NCBI RefSeq assembly: GCF_900107255.1
Contig: NZ_FNPH01000002.1
Coordinates: forward strand, 558,001 to 622,000
DNA length: 64,000 nt
Reading direction: 5' to 3'
DNA from: Micromonospora pattaloongensis
Lineage (GTDB): Bacteria > Actinomycetota > Actinomycetes > Mycobacteriales > Micromonosporaceae
Numbering within the stretch: the stretch's first letter is position 1; each line of letters opens with the position of its first letter. This document shows positions 47,501 through 54,181 of the stretch, piece by piece. The notes below the pieces were generated by a model. The model did no database searches. It was given only the letters and a program-made list of their open reading frames with translations, and had not been told where the DNA came from. A program made the translations under genes and the position numbers.

Positions 47501-48210
47501 TCCGGCACCCCGCTCCAGGCGGCCAGCTCGGCGTCGCCGCCGGCGCCCAGGTAGAGCAGCGCGAACGGGACGTCCGCGCGGTGCCGGTCGAGCACCCGCG
47601 CCGCCTCCTGCCCCAACCGGCCGCGGGTCTCCAGGTCGGAGAGGCGGGCGCCCAGCTCGGCGAGGGCGCGCAGCCGCCGCTCCCCCAGCACCCGCCCGGT
47701 GGTCTCGCTGACGATGCAGAAGATGCCGCCGATCGACCCGTCCTCGACCCGCAACGGGTCGTACGAGATGTCGAAGTACGTCTCCTCGAGATAGCCGTGC
47801 CGCTCCAGCAGGAACGGATGGTCCCGGCTCTGGTACGCCCGACCGGTGCTGGTCACGCCGGCGAAGAGCGGCGCGAGCACCGGCCAGAGTTCGGTCCAGT
47901 GTTCCCGCGCGGGGCGGGCGAGGGCGGCGGGATGCTTGTGCCCGATCGTCGGCAGGTACGCGTCGTTGTAGAAGGCGAGCTGCTCCGGCCCCCAGAACAT
48001 GACGATCTGGGACTGGGAGGCGAGCATCGTGCTGACCGCGTGGGCGAGGCTCGGGGGCCAGGTCTGCGGCGGGCCGAGCGGGGTGGTCGACCAGTCCAGG
48101 TCGCGCAGCCGGGCGCCCATCTCGCCGCCCGCCTCGAAGGCCGCCGCGAGGCTCGCCGAGAGGACCTTCCCCATGGGGAGATCACGGTCACTCTCCGGCG
48201 TTGACCCCAT
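44548..48210 (-). CDS. Hybrid histidine kinase - receiver - PP2C phosphatase - RsbW-like ATPase
   Basis: A 1220-residue cytoplasmic signalling protein without membrane segments. Domains: PAS (about 50-175), GAF (about 180-325), HisKA with H350 (NVSHEFRTPLTLIL), HATPase_c to about 565 (NALKFT, DTGVGIP, GTGIGLALV), receiver about 612-735 with D661 (LADVMMPRLDG), GAF (about 740-860), SpoIIE/PP2C phosphatase (about 865-1085; EAEVGGDWYDV, GDVVGKGVQAA, SAGHPSP, RDDVAVLAL) and a C-terminal RsbW-type ATPase (about 1090-1220; VAVSEAVANAIEH, GRGLALI). It joins two-component sensing to partner switching. ATG 48210 has GGGAGGG five bases upstream. The convergent STAS gene is the likely target. Confidence 0.9.
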   Translation of the reverse strand: MGSTPESDRDLPMGKVLSASLAAAFEAGGEMGARLRDLDWSTTPLGPPQTWPPSLAHAVSTMLASQSQIVMFWGPEQLAFYNDAYLPTIGHKHPAALARPAREHWTELWPVLAPLFAGVTSTGRAYQSRDHPFLLERHGYLEETYFDISYDPLRVEDGSIGGIFCIVSETTGRVLGERRLRALAELGARLSDLETRGRLGQEAARVLDRHRADVPFALLYLGAGGDAELAAWSGVPEQAVAAPRSGRDRSTPAALAAVLAGGPAGLADASDFVTQLPETASPRALVLPIAAADERAGALVVGTSRHLALFGEYRTFFDLLAAQISSAVTTQRAYEQARDRAAQLAALDRAKSTFFANVSHEFRTPLTLILGPTEDLLADPELPERYREPLGLVRRNARRLLKLVNTVLDFSRVESGRHTAVYEPTDLADFTARLASTFRSAAQRVGLRLEVDCPPLPAPVFVDREMWEKVVFNLLANALKFTFEGSITVRLSAAGSTARLHVTDTGVGIPAEELPRLFDRFHRVAGTPSRGGDGTGIGLALVRRLTELHGGSVSARSRPGEGSTFTVSVPFGHAHLPAEQVRTPGTPLPDTTGTELYVEDGPWPAAPTPAPAAPGAGDGPRGRILLADDNADLRDHVTRLLSPYWQVVAVPDGEAALRVAGSAAFDLVLADVMMPRLDGFGLVAALRRDPRTRHLPIVLLSARAGEEAAVEGLAAGADDYLTKPFSGQELVARVRSSLELAQLRGQTVRRLRGLADAAIAVNTARSTAEVIRVAAQHARRMVGADRAVAAAAGVRYVDGGAEPEAPPCTVVPLVGVTGEPLGELRVWSGAETAPDAEELLLAQLGRLVGVRLENARLYEAEQRIATTLQHSLLPDSLPEVAGAILATRYLPGHIEAEVGGDWYDVIAADGGELVLVIGDVVGKGVQAAATMGQLRNALRAYVLEGFDPGAVLTRLNRLVRTTEGHSLATVVCLRFDPPTGRLRYASAGHPSPVVIRPGEPVGFLHDRALGPPVGAIADTAYVTREAELEPGARLLVYTDGLIEDRDEGIDAGLARLIDDAAGRFDHVEELVDRMVSGIADQRRRDDVAVLALEATHLDRFTLRLPADPTKLAVLRRRLEDFLVAHKADEAALFDLTVAVSEAVANAIEHPVDPTEPMISIEVGISDGAVVVRVRDTGQWRAASEGGFRGRGLALIGALAELTVDRTAHGTEVTLRRPLSG

Positions 48211-48315
48211 CAAACCCTCCCGCGACGGCCGGCGTATCGAACGTTCTGCGACGTGTCCGCCAACGCCTTCTACCCCGGCCATCCATGACCGTAACGCCGG
48301 TGAGCCCGGCGACGC

Positions 48316-48894
48316 TCATTCAGGTGCCGGTTGAACCCCGGCCGCCAGCGCGGGCAACCCGTCGATGCTGACGGCGTTCCGGGTCGCACGATAGTCCGCG
48401 AGCTCCGCGGCGCTGCGCCGGGAGTGGGACGTGATCAGCAGCTCCCGGTCGCCCTCGTACGTCATGAGCGGGACCGCGAAGCCGCAGGAGTCGCTGACCC
48501 GGCTCACCGCGACGGTGATCACCGCCCGGACGCCGTGCCGGTCCGGCGCGGCGGGGAACGCGGCGAGCAGCTCGGCGAAGCGGGGGTCGTCGACCGGCAC
48601 GGCGACGCCGTGCCCGTGCAGCCGGACGATCTTCGGAGGGCCGGCGAACGCGCAGAACATCAGCGTGACGCGCCCGTTGTCACGCAGGTGCGCGATCGTC
48701 TCCGCGCCGCTGCCGTGGTAGTCGAGGTAGGCGACCCGATGCTCGTCGAGCACGGCGAACGTGCCGGTCATGCCCTTCGGTGAGACGTTGACGTGCCCGT
48801 CGGCGCCGGACGGAGCGGTCGCCACGAAGAAGACGGGTTGAGCGTCGATGAACTCGCGGAGCCGGCCGTCGATCCCGTCGTACACCTTTCCCAT
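48316..48894 (-). CDS. Pyridoxamine 5'-phosphate oxidase-like (flavin split-barrel) protein
   Basis: A 192-residue PNPOx-like protein. The N-terminal split barrel shows FIDAQPVFFVATAPSGADGH, VNVSPKGM and the YLDYHGSGAETIAHLRDNGR block found in a widely distributed subfamily that probably binds FMN or F420. The C-terminal part (RNAVSIDGLPAL) is family-typical. CAGGAT ends seven bases before the ATG and no ribosome site is seen. Substrate unknown. Confidence 0.85.
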   Translation of the reverse strand: MGKVYDGIDGRLREFIDAQPVFFVATAPSGADGHVNVSPKGMTGTFAVLDEHRVAYLDYHGSGAETIAHLRDNGRVTLMFCAFAGPPKIVRLHGHGVAVPVDDPRFAELLAAFPAAPDRHGVRAVITVAVSRVSDSCGFAVPLMTYEGDRELLITSHSRRSAAELADYRATRNAVSIDGLPALAAGVQPAPE

Positions 48895-48934
48895 GATCGT
48901 GATCCTGGCACGGGACGTTCCGGAACGGAACGGG

Positions 48935-49627
48935 TTATCGATCGGTGATCGCGCGCACCAGCGCGGCGAACGGCCGGACGTCGCCGGCCGCCTCCGGATG
49001 CCACTGCACGCCGAGCACGAAGCGCCGCGCGGGATCCTCGACCGCCTCGATCACGCCGTCGTCGGCCCAGCCGGTCGCGGTGAGCCCGCCCGGGTCGGCC
49101 ACCCCCTGATGGTGGTAGGTGTTCACCTCGCGGTCGGCGCCCATCACCGCGGCGACGCGGCTGCCGGGGGCGAACCGGACCGGGTGCGTGCCGTACCGCC
49201 CGGGCGCCGGCCGGTGCCGCTCGTGCCCGACCACGTCCGGCAGGTGCTGGTGCAGCCGGCCGCCGTAGGCGACCGCCAGCAGCTGCATGCCCCGGCACAC
49301 GCCGAGCACCGGCAGGTCCGCGGCGAGCGCGCCGCGCAGCAGCGTGAGCTCGCCGGCGTCGCGGTCGGGGCGCGGCTCGGTGTGCGGAGCGGACGCCGCC
49401 CCGTACCGCGCCGGCTCCACGTCCGCGCCGCCGGCGAGCACCAGCGCGTCGAGCCCGCGCAGCACCCCGGCGTCGGCGTCGTCGGGGGGCAGCACCACGG
49501 CCCGGCCGCCGGCCGCGGTCACGGCGCGCACGTAGTCGTACGGGACGAGCGCGGCCGGGACGTCCCGCCAGACCGCCCAGGAGGCCGGCTCGACGTAGGA
49601 CGTGATCCCGACGATCGGGCGGCTCAC
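48935..49627 (-). CDS. Class I glutamine amidotransferase-like gamma-glutamyl hydrolase (PuuD family)
   Basis: A 230-residue peptidase C26 protein. PuuD-type enzymes cleave the gamma-glutamyl group from gamma-glutamyl-GABA and similar amides. The triad is C111 (GVCRGMQLL), H210 and E212 (GVQWHPEA); the N-terminus PIVGITSYVEPASWAVW and the RHRPAPGRYGTHPVRF loop are family features. The start GTG overlaps the SDR stop by four bases. It is the last gene of the amine-utilisation cluster and would perform the final release of glutamate. Confidence 0.9.
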   Translation of the reverse strand: MSRPIVGITSYVEPASWAVWRDVPAALVPYDYVRAVTAAGGRAVVLPPDDADAGVLRGLDALVLAGGADVEPARYGAASAPHTEPRPDRDAGELTLLRGALAADLPVLGVCRGMQLLAVAYGGRLHQHLPDVVGHERHRPAPGRYGTHPVRFAPGSRVAAVMGADREVNTYHHQGVADPGGLTATGWADDGVIEAVEDPARRFVLGVQWHPEAAGDVRPFAALVRAITDR

Positions 49628-50391
49628 AGCGGGGTCACGTACGCGCCGGTGATGCCGCCGTCGACGACGAACTGCGACGCGGTCATGAACGACGCGTCGT
49701 CGCTGGCGAGGAAGGCCACCGCGGCGGCGATCTCCTCGGGCCGGCCGAAGCGCCCCATCGGCACGTGCACGAGCCGGCGCGCCGCCCGCTCCGGGTCCTT
49801 GGCGAAGAGCTCCAGCAGCAGCGGGGTGGCGATCGGCCCCGGGCAGAGCGCGTTCACCCGGATCCCCTCGCGGGCGAACTGCACCCCCAGCTCGCGGGTC
49901 ATCGCCAGCACCCCACCCTTGCTGGCGGTGTAGGCGATCTGCGAGGTCGCCGCGCCCATCAACGCCACGAACGAGGCGGTGTTGATGATCGAGCCCTTCC
50001 CCTGCCGCTGCATGTGCGGGATGGCGTACTTGCAGCAGAGGTAGACGCTCGTGGTGTTGACCCGCAGCACCCGCTCCCACGCGTCGAGACCGGTGGTGAG
50101 GATCGAGTCGTCGTCCGGCGGCGAGATGCCGGCGTTGTTGAAGGCGATGTCGACCCGGCCGTGCCGCGCGGCCACGCCGTCGAAGAGCTCCCGCACCTGC
50201 TCCTCGTCGGCGACGTCGCAGGCGACGAAGTCGCCGCCGACCTCCTCGGCTGCCGCCTTGCCGGCCTTCTCGTCGACGTCGACGCAGACCACCCGCGCCC
50301 CCTCGTCCGCGAACCGCCGGGCGGTCGCCAGCCCGATCCCGCTCCCGGCCCCGGTGACCACCGCGACCCGATCCTGCAACCGCCCCTGCAC
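49624..50391 (-). CDS. Short-chain dehydrogenase/reductase (SDR)
   Basis: A 255-residue classical SDR. NAD(P) motif TGAGSGIG (13-20), NNAG (85-88), N112, S140, Y154-x3-K158 (YTASK) are all intact. D38/D40 at the end of the second strand (VVCVDVDEK) favour NAD over NADP. GAGGAGGGG lies before the GTG start. In the context of a GS-like ligase, aldehyde dehydrogenase and gamma-glutamyl hydrolase, an alcohol-to-aldehyde oxidation of a gamma-glutamylated amino alcohol is the natural guess; the family alone does not tell the substrate. Confidence 0.9.
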   Translation of the reverse strand: MQGRLQDRVAVVTGAGSGIGLATARRFADEGARVVCVDVDEKAGKAAAEEVGGDFVACDVADEEQVRELFDGVAARHGRVDIAFNNAGISPPDDDSILTTGLDAWERVLRVNTTSVYLCCKYAIPHMQRQGKGSIINTASFVALMGAATSQIAYTASKGGVLAMTRELGVQFAREGIRVNALCPGPIATPLLLELFAKDPERAARRLVHVPMGRFGRPEEIAAAVAFLASDDASFMTASQFVVDGGITGAYVTPL

Positions 50392-50406
50392 GACCCCTCC
50401 TCTACT

Positions 50407-50469
50407 GGTTGATCAAGGCGCCGGCAGCACCGCCGGCGTCGATTCCCGCTGCTGATCCCTTGATCAACC
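50407..50469 (-). terminator. Inverted repeat overlapping the aldehyde dehydrogenase stop
   Basis: GGTTGATCAAGG (50407-50418) and CCTTGATCAACC (50458-50469) are perfect reverse complements; the right arm includes the ALDH stop codon (50464-50466). A smaller hairpin (GCCGG / CCGGC) lies inside. It sits within the operon, so it may reduce rather than stop transcription into the SDR gene. Confidence 0.5.
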
Positions 50470-51822
50470 GGGCTCGGTGGCGATGAAGACGTTTTTGACG
50501 TCGGTGAAGGAGTGCAGGGCTTCGGGGCCCAGCTCGCGGCCGAGGCCGGACTGCTTCATCCCGCCGAACGGGGTCCAGTAGCGCACCGACGCGTGCGAGT
50601 TCACGCTGAGGTTGCCGGACTCGACGCCCCGGGCGACGCGGATCGCCCGCCCCACGTCGCGGGTCCAGATCGAGCCGGAGAGCCCGTAGTCGGTGTCGTT
50701 GGCGAGCGCGACCGCGTCGGCCTCGTCGTCGAACGGGAGCACCGACACCACGGGCCCGAAGATCTCCTCGCGCCAGTGCCGGTCGGCGGCGGAATCGGCG
50801 AGGAGCACGGTCGGCGCGTACCAGTAGCCGGCCCCCTCGGGTGCTCTCCCGGTGAACGCCACCCGTGCGCCGTCCACATAGGAAGCGACGGCGGCGCGCT
50901 GTCCCGCCGAGATGAGCGGGCCCATCTCCGCGGTCTCCAGCGCCGGATCCTCCACCCGGAAGTCCCGCACCGCCGGTTCGAGCAGCTCGAGGAAGCGGTC
51001 GTGGACCGACCGCTGGACCAGGATCCGCGACCGGGCGCAGCAGTCCTGCCCGGCGTTGTCGAAGACGGAGTACGGCGCCGTGGCCGCCGCCTTCTCCAGG
51101 TCGGCGTCGGCGAACACGATGTTCGCGCTCTTGCCACCCAGCTCCAGCGTCACCCGCTTCACCTGGTCGGCGCAGCCCGCCATGATCCGCTTCCCGACCT
51201 CCGTCGAGCCGGTGAAGCAGAGTTTGCGGACCGCCGGGTGGGTGACGAAGCGCTCCCCCACCACGCTGCCCTTACCGGGCACGACGGTGAGGACACCGTC
51301 GGGAAGCCCGGCTTCGAGGGCCAACTCGGCGAGGCGGATGGCGGTCAGCGGGGTGAGCTCGGCGGGCTTGAGCACCACCGTGTTGCCGGCCGCGATCGCG
51401 GGCGCGAAGCCCCAGCCGGCGATCGGCATCGGGAAATTCCACGGCACGATCACGCCGACCACGCCGAGCGGCTCGTGGAACGTCACGTCGAGCCCGCCGG
51501 CCACCGGGATCTGCCGGCCGGTCAGCCGTTCCGGCGCGCCGGCGTAGTAGTCGAGCACGTCGCGCACGTTGCCCGCCTCCCAGCGGGCGTTGCCGATCGT
51601 GTGTCCGGCGTTGCGGACCTCGAGCTGCGCCAACTCCTCGCGGTGCGCGTCGACGACCGCGGCGAAACGCCGCAACAGCCTCGCCCGGTCTCCGGGCGAC
51701 ACGTGACGCCACGACTCGTACGCCCGCCGCGCCCGGTCGATCGCGGCATCCGTCTCCTCCACCGACGCGGAGTGCACCGTCGCCACCGACACCCCGGTGG
51801 CCGGGTTGATCACCTGAGTCAA
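50464..51822 (-). CDS. NAD-dependent aldehyde dehydrogenase (gamma-glutamyl-aminoaldehyde type)
   Basis: A 452-residue ALDH superfamily enzyme. Key residues: N129 ([11 protein letters not shown]), K152 ([10 protein letters not shown]), E227 ([13 protein letters not shown]) and catalytic C261 ([11 protein letters not shown]). Sequence style ([20 protein letters not shown]) resembles PuuC-like and betaine-aldehyde-like dehydrogenases. I chose TTG 51822 because GGGGAG is correctly spaced before it; the GTG at 51858 lies inside the preceding gene. It follows the GS-like gene by 16 bases. In the proposed route it oxidises the gamma-glutamyl aldehyde to the acid. Confidence 0.9.
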   Translation of the reverse strand: MTQVINPATGVSVATVHSASVEETDAAIDRARRAYESWRHVSPGDRARLLRRFAAVVDAHREELAQLEVRNAGHTIGNARWEAGNVRDVLDYYAGAPERLTGRQIPVAGGLDVTFHEPLGVVGVIVPWNFPMPIAGWGFAPAIAAGNTVVLKPAELTPLTAIRLAELALEAGLPDGVLTVVPGKGSVVGERFVTHPAVRKLCFTGSTEVGKRIMAGCADQVKRVTLELGGKSANIVFADADLEKAAATAPYSVFDNAGQDCCARSRILVQRSVHDRFLELLEPAVRDFRVEDPALETAEMGPLISAGQRAAVASYVDGARVAFTGRAPEGAGYWYAPTVLLADSAADRHWREEIFGPVVSVLPFDDEADAVALANDTDYGLSGSIWTRDVGRAIRVARGVESGNLSVNSHASVRYWTPFGGMKQSGLGRELGPEALHSFTDVKNVFIATEPG

Positions 51823-51838
51823 CGCCGCTCCCCTGTCG

Positions 51839-53206
51839 TCACAAGCGTTCGAAGCCACGGAACAGCTCCCAGTCGGTCACCGCGGCGTCGAAGGCGGCCA
51901 GCTCGACCCGCGCGTTGTTGGCGTAGTGCGCCAGCACCTCGTCGCCGAAGGCCGCGCGGGCGAGCGTCGACTCCTCCCACAACCCGAGCGCGTCGCGCAA
52001 CGTCGGCGGGACGCGCGGCGCGTCCCCGTCGTCGTACGCGTTGCCGGCGACCTCCTCTTCCAGCTCGAGCTCGTTCTCCAGCCCGTGCAGCGCGCCGGCG
52101 ACGAGCGCGGCGATCGCGAGGTACGGGTTGACGTCCGCGCCGGGCACCCGGTTCTCCACCCGCATGCCCTCGCCGTGCCCGACGACGCGCAGCGCGCAGG
52201 TGCGGTTGTCCGTGCCCCAGCGCACCGCCGTCGGGGCGAAGGATCCCGGCTGATAGCGCTTGTACGAGTTGATGTTGGGGGCGAACAGGAGGCTGAACTC
52301 CCGCATCGTGGCGAGCAGCCCGGCAACCACCCGCTGTCCGGTGACGGAGAGGCGCCCGTCGCCGCCGGGCATGGCGGACGATCCATCGGCGGAGCGGAGC
52401 GAGAAATGGATGTGGCAGGAGTTGCCCTCGCGCTCGTTCGGCTTGGCCATGAAGGTCAGCGCCATGCCCTCCAACGCGGCGATCTCCTTGGCCCCGTTCT
52501 TGTAGATCACGTGGTTGTCGGCGCAGGTGATCGCATCGGCGTAGCGGAACGCGATCTCGTGCTGGCCGAGGTTGCACTCGCCCTTGGCGCTCTCCGGCAC
52601 CAGGCCGGCGCCGGCCATCTCGTTGCGGATGCGGCGCAGCAGCGGCTCGACCCGGGCGGTGCCGAGCAGCGAGTAGTCGACGTTGTAGAGGTTCGCCGGG
52701 GTGAGCTCGCGGTAACCGCGCCGCCACGCCTCCTCGTACGAGTCGCGGTAGACGACGAACTCCAGCTCGGTGCCGGCGTACGCGGTCAGTCCGTGCGCCG
52801 CGAGCCGGTCGAGCTGCCGGCGCAGGATCTGCCGGGGCGAGGCGGGCACCTCGCCCGCGCCGTCGAGCCAGGCGAGATCGGCGAGGAGCATGGCGGTGCC
52901 GGGCTGCCACGGCACGCGGCGCAGCGTCGCCAGGTCGGGCACCATGGCGAAGTCACCGTAGCCGCGCGTCCAGCTCGACATCGCGTAACCATCCACGGTG
53001 TTCATGTCGACATCCACGGCGAGCAGGTAGTTGCAGCCCTCGCTGCCGTGCGCCACCACCTCGTTGAGGAAGAACGGGGCGTGGAACCGCTTGCCCTGCA
53101 GCCGCCCCTGCATGTCGACGAGGGCGAGCACGACGGTGTCTATCTCGCCGGCGTCGACCGCCAGGCGGAGCTCTTCGAGGGTGAGGACGGGGGCGGGGGT
53201 GGTCAT
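51839..53206 (-). CDS. Glutamine synthetase-like gamma-glutamylamide synthetase (GlnA3/GlnA4/PuuA type)
   Basis: A 455-residue member of the glutamine synthetase superfamily, branch of ligases that join glutamate to organic amines with ATP. Conserved blocks: [49 protein letters not shown] (the ATP/His region), [20 protein letters not shown] and [20 protein letters not shown]. In Streptomyces, GlnA3 acts on polyamines and GlnA4 on ethanolamine. The housekeeping tyrosine-adenylylation motif (NLYDLP) of GlnA is not seen, against a role in nitrogen assimilation. GGAGG lies before the ATG, and a palindrome lies 21 bases further upstream. Confidence 0.9.
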   Translation of the reverse strand: MTTPAPVLTLEELRLAVDAGEIDTVVLALVDMQGRLQGKRFHAPFFLNEVVAHGSEGCNYLLAVDVDMNTVDGYAMSSWTRGYGDFAMVPDLATLRRVPWQPGTAMLLADLAWLDGAGEVPASPRQILRRQLDRLAAHGLTAYAGTELEFVVYRDSYEEAWRRGYRELTPANLYNVDYSLLGTARVEPLLRRIRNEMAGAGLVPESAKGECNLGQHEIAFRYADAITCADNHVIYKNGAKEIAALEGMALTFMAKPNEREGNSCHIHFSLRSADGSSAMPGGDGRLSVTGQRVVAGLLATMREFSLLFAPNINSYKRYQPGSFAPTAVRWGTDNRTCALRVVGHGEGMRVENRVPGADVNPYLAIAALVAGALHGLENELELEEEVAGNAYDDGDAPRVPPTLRDALGLWEESTLARAAFGDEVLAHYANNARVELAAFDAAVTDWELFRGFERL

Positions 53207-53226
53207 CGGTGGACCTCCATGTCAAA

Positions 53227-53242
53227 GGTCTACTAGTAATCC
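53227..53242. promoter_or_regulatory. Palindromic operator candidate before the GS-like gene
   Basis: GGTCTACTAGTAATCC is a 16-base imperfect palindrome (12 of 16 positions symmetric) centred on TACTAGTA, strikingly AT-rich for this genome. TTGACG lies 17-18 bases away on the far side at 53251-53256 (minus strand), as expected of a -35 box, so the palindrome would overlap the -10 region. The FadR-type regulator just upstream is the obvious candidate ligand. Confidence 0.5.
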
Positions 53243-53268
53243 AATTCATCGTCAATGGGCCGGACGCT

Positions 53269-53384
53269 GGCCATCTCTTCGTTCGCGACTGCGGGGCTCC
53301 GCTCCGCTGCACTCCTCGCGCTCACCGGCCATCTCTTCGTTCGCGACTGCGGGGCTCCGCTCCGCTGCGCTCTTCGCGCTCACC
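53269..53384. repeat. Two tandem copies of a 58-base intergenic repeat
   Basis: Copies at 53269-53326 and 53327-53384 differ at about two positions (GCACTCCTCG versus GCGCTCTTCG). Each begins GGCCATCTCTTCGTTCGCG and contains the GGGGCTCCGCTCCGCTGC run common in actinobacterial spacers. They fill the gap between the regulator stop and the GS-like promoter. Confidence 0.85.
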
Positions 53385-53388
53385 GGCG

Positions 53389-54120
53389 TCACCCGAGCAG
53401 GCCACGCAGCAGTTCGGCCGTACCGTCGCAGTGCTCCTCCATCACCGCCCGGGCGGACGCGGCGTCACCGGCGAGGATCGCGTCGACGACCCGGGTGTGC
53501 TGCGCGTCGGAGTGATCGAGGTTGCGCGCGATGACCGGGATCGCGCCGAGCAACTGGTCCAACGTGAGTTGCACATCGGCCACGGCGGCCGCCAGCGACG
53601 GGCTGCCGCTCGCCGCGGCGATGGCGAGGTGCATCCGGGAGTCGGCGACCCGCCGGGTGGCCGGGTCGCGGTCGCGCGACGCCGCCAGGCAGGCGACCAG
53701 GCGCTGCCGGTCGCCGGCGGCGAGCGGCCGGCTCGCCGCGAGTCCGGCCGCCCCCGGCTCCAGTACCCGCCGGAAGTCCAACGCGTCGTGCAACTCCGCC
53801 CCCATCTGCCGGGCCAACTCCCCCGCGTCGGCCGCGACCCGTCCGGCCGCGACGGCGGAGATCACGAACGTCCCGCCGCCCCGCCCCCGCCGCGACCGCA
53901 GGTAGCCCGCCTCGCGCAACGCCCCGATCGCCTCGCGCAGCGTCACCCGGCTCACCTGGAGGCGCTCGGCCAACTCCCGTTCCGCCGGGAGTCGCTCACC
54001 GACCTCGACCAGGCCCAGCTTGATCGCCTGCACGAGGCGCGCGACCGTGATCTCGAACGCGTTGCCACCGCGGACCGGACGCCACGTCGGGACCGCGGTG
54101 CGCGGGCGGTCCGCGTTCAC
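53389..54120 (-). CDS. GntR/FadR-family (FCD) transcriptional regulator
   Basis: A 243-residue regulator. The GntR winged helix spans about residues 22-88 (GERLPAERELAERLQVSRVT, LREAIGALREAGYLRSRRGR), followed by the all-helical FCD ligand domain (about 100-240), whose metal-binding Asp/His positions include RMHLAIAAASGSP and HTRVVDAILAGD. GGGAGG lies ten bases before GTG 54120. It sits between the permease and the GS-like gene on the same strand, consistent with local control of amine uptake and breakdown. Confidence 0.9.
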   Translation of the reverse strand: MNADRPRTAVPTWRPVRGGNAFEITVARLVQAIKLGLVEVGERLPAERELAERLQVSRVTLREAIGALREAGYLRSRRGRGGGTFVISAVAAGRVAADAGELARQMGAELHDALDFRRVLEPGAAGLAASRPLAAGDRQRLVACLAASRDRDPATRRVADSRMHLAIAAASGSPSLAAAVADVQLTLDQLLGAIPVIARNLDHSDAQHTRVVDAILAGDAASARAVMEEHCDGTAELLRGLLG

Positions 54121-54140
54121 CGGCTCGTACCTCCCTGGGC

Positions 54141-54172
54141 TCCGCCGGGTGCGCCGTGGCACACCCGGCGGA
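54141..54172 (-). terminator. Hairpin terminator behind the APC permease
   Basis: TCCGCCGGGTG (54141-54151) pairs perfectly with CACCCGGCGGA (54162-54172), with a further GCC/GGC inner pairing, ten bases after the permease stop at 54182. It separates the permease transcript from the regulator gene. Confidence 0.7.
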
Positions 54173-54181
54173 ATCTCGACG

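Noticed and set aside
51839-53206. Annotation as housekeeping glutamine synthetase GlnA
   Set aside because: The adenylylation-site motif of GlnA is not seen, and the neighbours (PuuD-like hydrolase, ALDH, SDR, permease) indicate an amine-specific ligase.
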